From contig JAJEEA010000060.1 in assembly GCA_022821235.1 (NCBI GenBank), forward strand, positions 1-46,187: a DNA stretch of 46,187 nt. The letters run 5' to 3'. The DNA comes from Vicinamibacteria bacterium (GTDB lineage Bacteria; Acidobacteriota; Vicinamibacteria; Vicinamibacterales; UBA8438). Position 1 is the stretch's first letter. Every line of letters starts with the position of its first letter. The notes under the pieces were generated by a model. The model did not search any database. It saw nothing but the letters and a program-made list of their open reading frames with translations, and was not told the DNA's origin. The position numbers were made by a program, and so were the translations under genes. Below are positions 16,016-23,381 of the stretch, piece after piece.

Positions 16016-16255
16016 ATGAGCCCGATGAGAACCGTCCAGATGACGTTGGATCAGGCGCTGGTGGAAGCCGTGGACGGCGCCGCGCAACGGCTCGGAACCA
16101 CGAGATCCGCCTTCACCCGCAAGGCGCTGACCGACGCGCTGGAACGCATGCGGGTCAAGGCGCTGGAGGAGCGTCATCGTCGCGGCTATGGGCGCCATCC
16201 GGTGCGGCCAGGCGAGTTCGACGGTTGGGAGCAGGAGCAGGTGTGGCCCGATTGA
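16016..16255 (+). CDS. Ribbon-helix-helix antitoxin, MazE-like
   Basis: 79 aa. The N-terminal RHH DNA-binding motif is RTVQMTLDQALVEAVDGAAQ followed by RLGTTRSAFTRKALTDAL. The acidic/aromatic tail (GEFDGWEQEQVWPD) is typical of toxin-neutralising ends. It overlaps the toxin gene by 13 nt. Expected to bind the toxin and repress the shared promoter. ATG 16025 is an alternative start that would leave a short leader. Confidence 0.85.
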   Translation: MSPMRTVQMTLDQALVEAVDGAAQRLGTTRSAFTRKALTDALERMRVKALEERHRRGYGRHPVRPGEFDGWEQEQVWPD

Positions 16256-16575
16256 TCCAGCGGGGGGATGTGCGGTGGTACCGGTTCGGCCGTCCGGACA
16301 AGCAGCGTCCCGTCGTCATCCTGACCCGCACCGCCGCCCTGGCGTTCCGGTCGGAGGTGACGGTTGCGCCCGTGACGAGCAGGATCCGGGACATGCCGAC
16401 CGAGGTCGTTCTGACGCGCGACGACGGCATGCCCAGGACCTGCGCCGCCAACCTCGACCACGTCCAGACAGTGTCCCGCGCCAGACTCGGTGCGCTCATC
16501 ACGACACTGCTCTCCGAGCGCATGGGAGAGATCACCGGTGCGCTCCGCTTCGCTCTTGACGTCGACCCCGACTAG
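16243..16575 (+). CDS. PemK/MazF-family mRNA interferase toxin
   Basis: 110 aa from GTG 16243. The family signature is IQRGDVRWYRFGRPDKQRPV, then VILTR, VTVAPVTSRIRDMPTEVVLT and the LDHVQTVSRARLG segment. The RGD...RPVVILT core and the later VxxVT strand are the MazF fold; endoribonuclease activity is expected from the family. AGGAG at 16233 favours GTG 16243 over TTG 16252. The stop overlaps the convergent permease stop by 4 nt. Confidence 0.9.
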   Translation: MARLIQRGDVRWYRFGRPDKQRPVVILTRTAALAFRSEVTVAPVTSRIRDMPTEVVLTRDDGMPRTCAANLDHVQTVSRARLGALITTLLSERMGEITGALRFALDVDPD

Positions 16576-17330
16576 GAGAACCGCCAGCGGAGCAGGCGGC
16601 GCTCGAGGCGGCCGGCGAGGGCGAAGAGCAGCAGCACGAACGTCATGATGATGACGATCAGGGCGAGGGTCAGGGCCGCGTTGTAGGTGCTCTGGGCGAA
16701 CTGGAGGAGGTAGCCGAGGCCGCGGCTCGAGGCGACGAACTCGCCGACGACGGCGCCGGTGAAGGCGAAGCCCACCGCGACCTTGAAGTTGCCCAGCACC
16801 CAGGCGGTGACCGACGGGACGTAGACCTCGCGGACGAGGACGCGGCGCCCGCCGCCGAGGGTGCGGACGCGCTCGACGAGGCGCCGGTCCACCTCCTTGA
16901 TGCCGTTGAAGACGGCGAAGAAGATGAGCACCGCAACGAGGATGGTCGCGAGCGCGAGCTTCGACGCGAGCCCGATGCCGAGCCAGATGACGAAGAGCGG
17001 GGCGAGGATGACGCGGGGGATCGCGTTGAGGAGGATCATCACCGGCTCGAGCAGCTCGGCGAGCCACGGCAGGAGGGCGGCCGCGAAGCCGAGCGCGATG
17101 CCGATGGCGAGGCCGGCGGCGAGGCCGGCGATGGCCGCGGTGGCGGTGGCGCCGAGGTGCGGCCAGAGCTCGCCGCCGGCGAGGTCGAGCATCACCCCGC
17201 CGACCGCCGACGGGGGCGGCGCGTAGAAGGGGTCGAGGAAGCCGACCCGGGAGAGCAGCTCCCACACGGCGAGCAGGACGAGCAGCGCGGTGGTGCGCCG
17301 GAGGGCCGGGCCGGCGGTGATTCCCGTCAT
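16572..17330 (-). CDS. ABC importer permease, SsuC/TauC/ThiX type
   Basis: 252 aa with about six membrane segments. The binding-protein-dependent permease loop is present (ERVRTLGGGRRVLVREVYVP, with the conserved Gly). The N-terminal LLVLLAVWELLSRVGFLDPF and FVASSRGLGYLLQFAQSTYN are typical of nitrate/sulfonate/taurine/HMP permeases. ATG 17330 overlaps the ATPase stop (ATGA). Last gene of the importer operon; substrate unassigned. Confidence 0.9.
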   Translation of the reverse strand: MTGITAGPALRRTTALLVLLAVWELLSRVGFLDPFYAPPPSAVGGVMLDLAGGELWPHLGATATAAIAGLAAGLAIGIALGFAAALLPWLAELLEPVMILLNAIPRVILAPLFVIWLGIGLASKLALATILVAVLIFFAVFNGIKEVDRRLVERVRTLGGGRRVLVREVYVPSVTAWVLGNFKVAVGFAFTGAVVGEFVASSRGLGYLLQFAQSTYNAALTLALIVIIMTFVLLLFALAGRLERRLLRWRFS

Positions 17331-18364
17331 CGACCCGCCTCACGGGTTGCGTTGGACGAAGGTGAGCTGTCCGCCGAGTTTCGCGGTGCGCCCGGGCCGC
17401 CAACCGGAGCCGCGCCGTCCGTGGTGGGCGAAGGTGAGCCCTTCCCGGAGGCCCCCGGCACTCCCGACCTGCCGGCCGGGGCCTCGCCGTCCGCGGTGGG
17501 CGAAGGTGGGCCCTCCACCGAGTCTCCCGCCGGGCTCGACATCCTGCCTGGCGTCTCGCTGCCGGTGGCGGGGGAGGGCGGGGCCTCCGCCGTCAGGTCG
17601 TTCCACAGCGTCCGCAGCAGCGGCCCGAAGGCGGGATGCCGCTTGGCGTCGAGGACGTCGCGCGGCCTCGGGATGTCGACGGCGTGCCGTGCGCGCATCG
17701 CCGCCCGGGGGCCGTGGCCGAGCACCGCGACCGCGTCCGACGCGCAGATCGCCTCCTCGAGGTCGTGGGTGACGAGCAGCACCGTGAGGCGGTCGCGCTC
17801 GACCCAGTCCAGCAGCTCCTGGGTGATGCGGGTGCGGACGATGGCGTCGAGGGCGGCGAACGGCTCGTCCATGAGCAGCAGCCGCGGGCGCAGGGCCAGC
17901 ACCTGGGCGATGGCCACCCGCTTTCGCTGGCCGCCGGAGAGCTGGGCGGGGAAGCGGTCGCCGTAGCCGGCGAGGCCCAGCGTCGCCAGCCAGTGGTCGG
18001 CCCGGGCGTCGGCGTCGGCCGGGGGGACGTCGCGGATGCGCAGCCCGAGGGCCACGTTCTGCCGCGCCGTGCGCCACGGCAGGAGCGCGTCGTCCTGGAA
18101 CAGGAAGCCGACGTCGGGCAGGGCCACGGCGAGGTCGACGGTGCCCTGCAGCGGCTCGAGGAGCCCGGTCACCACCCGCAGGATGCTCGTCTTGCCCGAG
18201 CCGGACGGGCCGATGAGGCTGACGAACTGGCCGGCCCCCACGTCGAGGTCGATGCCCTCGATGACCGGCGGCCCGCCGAATCCGACCGACAGGCCGCGGA
18301 TGCGCAGCAGGGTCTCGGGGACGGAGAGTCGAGCGGGTGCGTCGGGCGGCCCGGGTTCGGCCAT
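17327..18364 (-). CDS. ABC importer ATPase with repeat-derived tails
   Basis: 345 aa from ATG 18364. Walker A is GPSGSGKTS, Q-loop FLFQDDALLPWR, signature LSGGQRKRVAIAQVLAL, Walker B LLLMDEPFAALDA and H-loop LLVTHDLEEA. The core is the nitrate/sulfonate/taurine ATPase class. It has a ~75-residue C-terminal tail of GxPSPTxDGxAPxG-like repeats. The frame also stays open upstream to 18586 through similar SEST-VPSMAEPGPP repeats. The start is uncertain because the repeat itself carries an ATG (18364 and 18499). I chose 18364 as the last ATG before the conserved domain; no Shine-Dalgarno is evident. Confidence 0.85.
   Translation of the reverse strand: MAEPGPPDAPARLSVPETLLRIRGLSVGFGGPPVIEGIDLDVGAGQFVSLIGPSGSGKTSILRVVTGLLEPLQGTVDLAVALPDVGFLFQDDALLPWRTARQNVALGLRIRDVPPADADARADHWLATLGLAGYGDRFPAQLSGGQRKRVAIAQVLALRPRLLLMDEPFAALDAIVRTRITQELLDWVERDRLTVLLVTHDLEEAICASDAVAVLGHGPRAAMRARHAVDIPRPRDVLDAKRHPAFGPLLRTLWNDLTAEAPPSPATGSETPGRMSSPAGDSVEGPPSPTADGEAPAGRSGVPGASGKGSPSPTTDGAAPVGGPGAPRNSADSSPSSNATREAGR
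17385..17515. repeat. Repeats encoding the ABC ATPase C-terminal tail
   Basis: Repeats of CGCCGTCC(G)(T/C)GGTGGGCGAAGGTG(A/G)GCCC start near 17412 and 17487 (75-bp period). A weaker copy (GTTGGACGAAGGTGAGC) lies at about 17349. They encode the degenerate GxPSPTxDGxAP repeats of the tail. Confidence 0.65.
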
Positions 18365-18540
18365 CGAAGGCACTGTCGTCGATTCGGAGGCATCGGCGTC
18401 CCCGCGTGCGGCGAGTGGCCGCCGGGGGGGCTCAGCCGTTGAAGGCACTCGAGTCGACTCGGAGGCCATGGGTCGAGCGGGCGGCCCGGGTTCGGCCATC
18501 GAAGACACTGGCGTCGATTCGGAAGTCGTGGCGGAATGAG
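18340..18540. repeat. Three ~40-bp repeats at the start of the ABC ATPase gene
   Basis: Copies near 18345-18391, 18430-18468 and 18480-18526 share CGGCCATCGAAG(G/A)CACTG followed by (T/G)CGTCGATTCGGA on the plus strand. The middle copy is more divergent (CAGCCGTTGAAGG). On the minus strand two of the three supply an in-frame ATG GCC GAA CCC GGG. They lie between the binding-protein and ATPase genes. Confidence 0.75.
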
Positions 18541-18569
18541 CGGGTGTGGCGGCCCGCCGCCCTCGGGGA

Positions 18570-19679
18570 TCAGCCGGCGAGGGCATCCGCGTCGACCAGG
18601 GTGGCGAGATCGACCTGTCCCGGCTCGAGGAGCCCGGCGATCTCCTGGGCCCTGACCACCCGTCCCGCGGCGTCGAGATCGACGGCGACCCGCTCGGGAT
18701 ACAGCGACAGCCGATAGCGCTCGACGATCGCCTCGAGCTGGTCGAGATCGCCCCCGGCGACGAGGGCGGCGGGCAGGGCGGCCACGATGTCGCCGGGAGG
18801 CAGGGTCCGGGTGTCGGCGAGGCCGCGTTCCAGCGCGATTGCCAGGCGGCGTATCTCGTCCAGGCGCTCGTCGCGCTCGGCCGCCCGCACCGCCACCCCC
18901 ATGAACTCGTAGGCGCCGCCGACGTGCCGGCGGGCCTCGTCGAGCTCCATGAAGTTGACGAGCTCGCGTCCCCCCGCCTCGGTGATCAGGGTCAGGGCCG
19001 GCTCCTGCACCATGGCCGCGTCGAGCTGCCCGATGCGCAGCGCGTCGAAGAGGTTGGTGCCGACCGTGGCGAACTGCACGCTCGAGGCGTCGGCGCCGGC
19101 CTGGTCGAGGAGGAACAGCAGCAGCGCGTGATCGGCGTTGCCGAGGGCGGAGACGCCGACGGTGCGGCCCTCGAGGTCGGAGACGGCGTCGATCTCGGCG
19201 CTGCGGTCGGGGGCGACGGCGAGGGCGAAGAGCGGCAGCCGGCCCGTCGACGCCACCCGGCGGATCCGGGCGCCGTTGGCCGCCGCCTGCAGGGCGACGT
19301 CGAACGAGCTGCCCGCGTAGTCGACAGCGCCCCCCACCAGCGCCTGGACCGCCGCGTTGCCCCCGCGCGTGTAGATCAGCTCGACGTCGAACCCCTGGTC
19401 GGCGAAGTGCCCCCGGACCCGCGTCACCTCGTAGGGCACGACGCACAGGAGCTGCCCGCAGAACGCGAGGCTGAGCGGCGTCGCCCCGTCCCGCGGTCGC
19501 GGACCGCACCCGCCGCTGACGGCGATGACGGCGCCCGCCCCGAGCAGCGTCTTCAGGGCCGTGCGCCGGTCCCAGTCGGCCTCCGGATCGGGCCGGTCGC
19601 CGCCGGTCCGGCCGGGACCGGCGGCGGGACCCGACACGACGCCGAGCAGGTTCGGGTTGGTGGCCTCGCAGCAGCCCAT
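18570..19679 (-). CDS. ABC importer substrate-binding lipoprotein, NMT1/THI5-like
   Basis: 369 aa from ATG 19679. Residues ~42-65 form a Tat/lipoprotein-like signal (DRRTALKTLLGAGAVIAVSG followed by GC), with the lipobox Cys in VSGGC. It is preceded by an unusual Cys-containing stretch, MGCCEATNPNLLGVV. The mature part is a periplasmic binding fold: VRGHFADQGFDVELIYTRGG, AVQALVGGAVDYAGSSFDVA, DLEGRTVGVSALGNADH and LRIGQLDAAMVQEPALTLI. It belongs to the nitrate/sulfonate/thiamine-precursor class; the ligand is not predictable. First gene of the importer operon. GGAG lies 9 nt upstream of the start. The frame is open further upstream but without family similarity. Confidence 0.88.
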   Translation of the reverse strand: MGCCEATNPNLLGVVSGPAAGPGRTGGDRPDPEADWDRRTALKTLLGAGAVIAVSGGCGPRPRDGATPLSLAFCGQLLCVVPYEVTRVRGHFADQGFDVELIYTRGGNAAVQALVGGAVDYAGSSFDVALQAAANGARIRRVASTGRLPLFALAVAPDRSAEIDAVSDLEGRTVGVSALGNADHALLLFLLDQAGADASSVQFATVGTNLFDALRIGQLDAAMVQEPALTLITEAGGRELVNFMELDEARRHVGGAYEFMGVAVRAAERDERLDEIRRLAIALERGLADTRTLPPGDIVAALPAALVAGGDLDQLEAIVERYRLSLYPERVAVDLDAAGRVVRAQEIAGLLEPGQVDLATLVDADALAG

Positions 19680-19744
19680 GAGCGCGTTCTCCGGCCGGTC
19701 AGGACGTTGACGGAAACGACGTTGCCGCGCGCCGAACGCCCCGC

Positions 19745-19850
19745 GACCGCAGAGACGGGCTGCGCCGGGGGTCGAGGCGGGCGGCCTCACCGCCGCGCGC
19801 CGGACGCCCCGACGCAGAAACGGGCTGCGTCGGGGTCGAGGGCGCGGCCT
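19745..19850. repeat. Two ~37-bp direct repeats upstream of the binding-protein gene
   Basis: Copies near 19747-19783 and 19811-19847 share CGCAG(A)(G/A)ACGGGCTGCG followed by (C/T)CGGGG(G)TCGAGG. They are non-coding. Confidence 0.6.
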
Positions 19851-19861
19851 CGCATCGCTGG

Positions 19862-20401
19862 TTACCGGCTCGCCACGTACTCGGTCGCGAACGCCTTCAA
19901 GGCCTCGCTGCGCAGGCCGATCGTCTCCGCCTCGGCCATGGCCCGGTCGGTGTCCCAGCCGTCGCCCACCACGCGCTTGATGAACCACATGGCGCCCACG
20001 CGGTTGGCCGATCCGCAGTGGATGTAGGCGGGCTGGTTGGCCTCGTCGGCGATGGCGGCGAGGAACGTCTCGGTATGCTCGTCGGTGGGAGTCCGGAACG
20101 GAATGTGGATGTAGTTCAGCCCGGCCTCCTCGGCCGCGGCCCGGCTGCCCTCGATGTCGGCGCCGTTCTCCCCGGCGGTGCGGAAGTTGATGACCGACGC
20201 GAAGCCCATGTCCCTGAGCGCCGGCATCGCCGAGGCCGGCGTCGCCCCGGCGCAGGCGACGGTGGCGTCGACGCGCGTGTAGTTGACGACGCCCTCGGGC
20301 GCCTCGTCCTGGGCGTGGGCGGCGGGGGCGGCCCCGAGTGTCAGGCCGGCGGCGACGAGGGCCGCCGGAACGATGCGTGAAAGCTGCTGTAGACCTGTCA
20401 T
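19862..20401 (-). CDS. Exported cysteine-phosphatase-like protein, DUF442/BLH-type
   Basis: 179 aa with a signal peptide (IVPAALVAAGLTLGAAPAAH). The mature domain has a phosphatase/rhodanese-like P-loop, IHCGSANRVGAMW, with only four residues between Cys and Arg (C-x4-R). This is as in the beta-lactamase-hydrolase-like/DUF442 group rather than classical CX5R phosphatases. An upstream INFRTAGENGADIE segment fits the family. AAGGAG lies 7 nt before ATG 20401. Periplasmic; activity (phosphatase or sulfur transfer) is inferred only. Confidence 0.8.
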   Translation of the reverse strand: MTGLQQLSRIVPAALVAAGLTLGAAPAAHAQDEAPEGVVNYTRVDATVACAGATPASAMPALRDMGFASVINFRTAGENGADIEGSRAAAEEAGLNYIHIPFRTPTDEHTETFLAAIADEANQPAYIHCGSANRVGAMWFIKRVVGDGWDTDRAMAEAETIGLRSEALKAFATEYVASR

Positions 20402-20742
20402 GGATTAACTCCTTGCCGTTCTCTACGGCCTTGCCGTTCTTGCTGCCTGCTGTGCTCTCTACTTGCTCCGCCTGCTGTTCTCTCTACTTGCCAACTGCGA
20501 TCTGCGTTTCACTTGCGTCTCTCCGGGGGTGGCGCCGGGGTCGTCTCTCCGGGGCGGCGCCGGGGTCGTCCATCGTCCATCGTCGCCGGCTCCGTAGCTG
20601 TCCGACCGACCCGGCCGCCGTCTGCAGCTCCGCGGCGCCGACGCCTGGGCGCAATCCCGGACTGTACTTGACGACTGCCGCTCGCTTGGCCGAACTCTCT
20701 CCGACCTTCAGGCTCGCGCCGCCCTGCCGTGCTGAGGGCCAC

Positions 20743-20773
20743 ACGCTGCCGGTGCGAGAGTCTCGCACCAGCG
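20743..20773. repeat. Near-perfect palindrome around 20760
   Basis: GGTGCGAGA-G-TCTCGCACC is a perfect inverted repeat with 9-bp arms and one central base. Outer CGCT/AGCG arms extend it across a 3-nt bulge. It may be an operator or a second terminator. Confidence 0.65.
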
Positions 20774-20780
20774 AACTTCC

Positions 20781-20806
20781 CAACGCGGCCGTCAGGCCGC
20801 GCGTTG
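20781..20806 (-). terminator. Terminator-like hairpin after the heme-c propeller gene
   Basis: CAACGCGGCC and GGCCGCG-C-GTTG form an 11-bp stem with a 4-nt loop (GTCA) and one bulge, 27 nt past the stop at 20833. Confidence 0.55.
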
Positions 20807-20832
20807 ACGCGTCGCGCGTCGCGCGGTCGACG

Positions 20833-22983
20833 CTAGTTCGCCAGCGGGTGGGGCCGAATCTGGAACTTCACCAGATTGCCCGGCTCCACCGGCCCTCCTT
20901 CGACGTGCCACGCGGCGTCGGCGCCGTAGGTGGCGTAGACGCCGCGTCCCTTCCAGCCGCCGTCGGGGTCGTCGATGCGGCCGTCGAGCCCGCGGCTGTG
21001 GAAGCCCTGGGGGTAGGGCACCCGCAGGGTCACCCACTCCCCGGTCTCGGGCATCAGCGCGAGCAGCGAGTCCGAGCTCGAGCCGTTGGCGATGGGGACG
21101 TTCTCGCCCAGCCCCAGCGTGTCGAACTGGTCGACCCAGTTGTAGTAGTGGAAGTCGGTGCCGATGTCGGTGCCCTCGAAGTTGGGGCCGGGAACCTTGT
21201 AGAAGCTCCACCCCTCGTCACAGTGGCGGCCGTCGCGCACCTCGGGGCCGCTGAAGACGGTGCACTTCGAGCGGTCGAAGCTGGCGAAGTGGCTGCTCCC
21301 CGCCAACGCCGCCCAGAGCACGCCGTTCCGGTCGACGTCGAGGCCGCGGGTGCGGTAGCCGTGCTCGGCCGGCACCACGTAGAGCTCGGCCACGCACGTC
21401 TCGGGCGGGTTGTCGCCGCGGTCGAGGCGGACGAGGTCGCCGGGATAGCGGTCGGAGACTATCCACACCGCGTCGTCGACGGGGTTGGTGATGACCCCGT
21501 ACGCGCCGGCGATGATGCGGGTGTCGAGGGCGGAGTCGTGCTCGGCCTCCGTCCCGCCTCGGGCCGGCTCGTTCCACGGCTTGGTGACGACCCCGTCGCC
21601 GTTGGTGTCGAGCACCGTCGGGCACCAGCCCTGCGATGCCTGTTCGTCGCCGGTCTCGTCGTACATCTTCGTGTCGAGCCAGCCGATGACCTGCCCGCCC
21701 CCGCTGAAGTAGAGCGTGTCGTTGTCGTCCTCGGCGAACTGCAGGTGGTGGGTGCCGAAGCAGGTGTGGATGAGCTCGAACTCCTCCGTCTCGGGGTCGT
21801 AGTAGCCGGTGTGCCGCCCGGCGCGGTCGACCGGGAAGTACTGCGCGAAGCGGTTGTCGGAGCCCTCGCGGCACCACGCGGGGTTGTCGATGGACTGCAC
21901 CCGGGTGGTCAGCCACACGCGCCCCTCGGCGTCCAGCATCGGGTTGTGCGGGTTGGCGGGGTCGTTCCACACCGCCCGCTCGCCGAAGTCGCGCCACGCC
22001 TTGAACCCCTCGGTCCGGAACATCGACGGCACCGTCGACGGGTCCACCCGCAACGGGATCTTGAGCATGCGCGAGGCGTGCCGGTTGGGGTCGGTGATGA
22101 GGAGGAAGTCGTTGCCGATGTCGACGCCGTAGATGGGGCCGTTGGCGTTGACCGTCGGGTTGCGCTTGTCGGTGGCGATCTCGTCGTGCACGAAGGCGAC
22201 GTTGTCGCCCCAGTTCCACTGCGTCAGCACGACGTTGCGCTCGATGCCGGACGGCCGCGGCGGGGCCGGGGGCACCGCGCCGGCGGCGATGCGGTCGCTC
22301 CAGTCGGCGACCATCTCGAGGCCGCGGCTCCGGCCGAACTGGGTGATGAAGCTGGCCATCAGCGACCCGCGCTGGCCGCGCTGCGTCCGGTCGTCCCACG
22401 CCTCGATGCTCGAGTCGAAGTCGGCGAGGTCGGGCACCACCCGGGTGCGCTCGTTGCCGACCTGGTGGCAGCGCTGGCAGCCCTTCAGCACGTTGATCCA
22501 CTCGTCCTGGCTCTGCAGCCGCTCGTTGATGCCGTTGCCGTCCTCGCCGGTGCCGGGGAACTCGTGGGCGTCGGGCAGGTCGATGAGGGCGAGCCAGTAG
22601 TTCGAGGGGTAGACCTGCGCCGCCTCCTGCGGGGTGGCCGCGACCGTCGCCCGCAGGTCGAGATCGGCCCCCGGCGCCGCCTCGACCGGCGTCGAGTCGA
22701 CGAGGCCGTAGCCCCGCACCCACACGTCGTAGGTGGCGGCGGGCAGCTCGGGCAGCAGGAACCGGCCGTCGTCGCCGGTGACGACGATCTTGCGGAACAC
22801 CGTCTCGAGGTCGTCGGTCTCGGCGATCACCCACACGCCGGCCTCGGCCCCGTCGCCGCTGGTGACGGTGCCGGTGATGACGCCGTCGTTGGCCTGGGCC
22901 GAGAGGGTGTCGTCGTGCAGGGCGCTCGCCGCGATGGCGGCGAGGGCGGCGGCGGCCGCGAGTGCGCAGATCCTTCGCATCAT
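20833..22983 (-). CDS. Exported protein: carboxypeptidase-regulatory-like domain, one heme c site, beta-propeller
   Basis: 716 aa from ATG 22983, with GGGAGA upstream. Signal peptide MMRRICALAAAAALAAIAAS. Residues ~35-115 form a carboxypeptidase-regulatory-like (CarbopepD_reg) beta sandwich (GVITGTVTSGDGAEAGVWVI, RFLLPELPAATYDVWVRGYG). One heme c site is C169-QR-C172-H173. The long C-terminal part (~200-716) is repetitive with WxxD and NHL/virginiamycin-lyase-like blades (GVDIGNDFLLITDPNRHASR, TRGLDVDRNGVLWAALAGSS). Probable periplasmic redox or binding protein; this architecture recurs in Acidobacteria without a known function. Confidence 0.85.
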   Translation of the reverse strand: MMRRICALAAAAALAAIAASALHDDTLSAQANDGVITGTVTSGDGAEAGVWVIAETDDLETVFRKIVVTGDDGRFLLPELPAATYDVWVRGYGLVDSTPVEAAPGADLDLRATVAATPQEAAQVYPSNYWLALIDLPDAHEFPGTGEDGNGINERLQSQDEWINVLKGCQRCHQVGNERTRVVPDLADFDSSIEAWDDRTQRGQRGSLMASFITQFGRSRGLEMVADWSDRIAAGAVPPAPPRPSGIERNVVLTQWNWGDNVAFVHDEIATDKRNPTVNANGPIYGVDIGNDFLLITDPNRHASRMLKIPLRVDPSTVPSMFRTEGFKAWRDFGERAVWNDPANPHNPMLDAEGRVWLTTRVQSIDNPAWCREGSDNRFAQYFPVDRAGRHTGYYDPETEEFELIHTCFGTHHLQFAEDDNDTLYFSGGGQVIGWLDTKMYDETGDEQASQGWCPTVLDTNGDGVVTKPWNEPARGGTEAEHDSALDTRIIAGAYGVITNPVDDAVWIVSDRYPGDLVRLDRGDNPPETCVAELYVVPAEHGYRTRGLDVDRNGVLWAALAGSSHFASFDRSKCTVFSGPEVRDGRHCDEGWSFYKVPGPNFEGTDIGTDFHYYNWVDQFDTLGLGENVPIANGSSSDSLLALMPETGEWVTLRVPYPQGFHSRGLDGRIDDPDGGWKGRGVYATYGADAAWHVEGGPVEPGNLVKFQIRPHPLAN

Positions 22984-23146
22984 GTCGTGTCTCCCAATCC
23001 GACTACCTGAACGCCGTGGCCGTGCAACCGCCGATGTGCACTGGCCCGGGAATCGCCGTCCGCGGCGCCGCTTCCTGCCCGACCAGCCCCGCGGCCGGCG
23101 GCGGCGCTCCTGCTGCACCAACGCCGAGCCCCTCGATCGGCCGCGT

Positions 23147-23168
23147 GAGCTTCACGGCCGGGACGCCA
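23147..23168. repeat. Orphan right end of an element-A-like MITE
   Basis: GAGCTTCACGGCCGGGACGC followed by CA repeats the right terminus of element A (GAACTTCACGGCCGGGACAC, then TA) with three changes. It sits immediately left of element A. Its own left end is not recognisable. Confidence 0.55.
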
Positions 23169-23274
23169 GTGTCCTGAACGTGGTTCGCGGAACGTTCTTG
23201 CGCGTCATTTCCCCTGTCCTTTTGCAGACATTCACCGCGATTCAGAGCTTCCACGAACTTCACGGCCGGGACAC
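23169..23274. mobile_element. MITE-like element A, 106 bp, IS630-type ends
   Basis: Terminal inverted repeats are GTGTCCTGAACGTGGTTCGC at the left and, read inward from the right, GTGTCCCGGCCGTGAAGTTC. They share GTGTCC, CGTG and a GTTCG(C/T)GGAA block. The right flank is TA (23275-23276); the left flank reads CA, consistent with a mutated TA. No coding capacity. TA-flanked inverted repeats suggest mobilisation by an IS630/Tc1-type transposase in trans; this is inferred. Confidence 0.6.
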
Positions 23275-23276
23275 TA

Positions 23277-23381
23277 GTGCTGCGTCATGACTGAATGTTC
23301 GGGTTCGTGGGCGGTGATTCGTCAACGATTGCGGGCCCCAAACCCATATCCGTATCCGAAGATTGGGACGTGACGCACCAC
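23277..23381. mobile_element. MITE-like element B, 105 bp, flanked by TA on both sides
   Basis: Left end GTGCTGCGTCATGACTGAAT; right end read inward GTGGTGCGTCACGTCCCAAT. They share about 22 of 29 positions, including a TTCGG block. TA dinucleotides flank it at 23275-23276 and 23382-23383. The right TA lies in the TAG stop codon (23383-23381) of the ankyrin gene, so the element inserted at the very end of that frame. Confidence 0.7.

Larger units (their letters stand above)
20402..20832. other. Intergenic region with strong hairpins
   Basis: 431 bp with no credible gene. It contains a terminator-like stem at 20781-20806, a 19-bp palindrome at 20751-20769, a short tandem duplication (TCTCCGGGG(G)(T/C)GGCGCCGGGG) near 20519-20565, and repeated CTTGC/CTCTACTTGC blocks at 20411-20490. 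Confidence 0.6.
22984..23380. other. Intergenic region packed with MITE-like elements
   Basis: About 400 bp between the ankyrin stop and the heme-c propeller start. Most of 23147-23383 is explained by two tandem ~105-bp TA-flanked elements and a fragment of a third. The rest (22984-23146) should hold the propeller promoter, but no clear boxes are visible. Confidence 0.6.

Noticed and set aside
20338-23010. 890-codon plus-strand frame
   Set aside because: Composition of a shadow frame opposite the heme-c propeller gene, which has clear domains.
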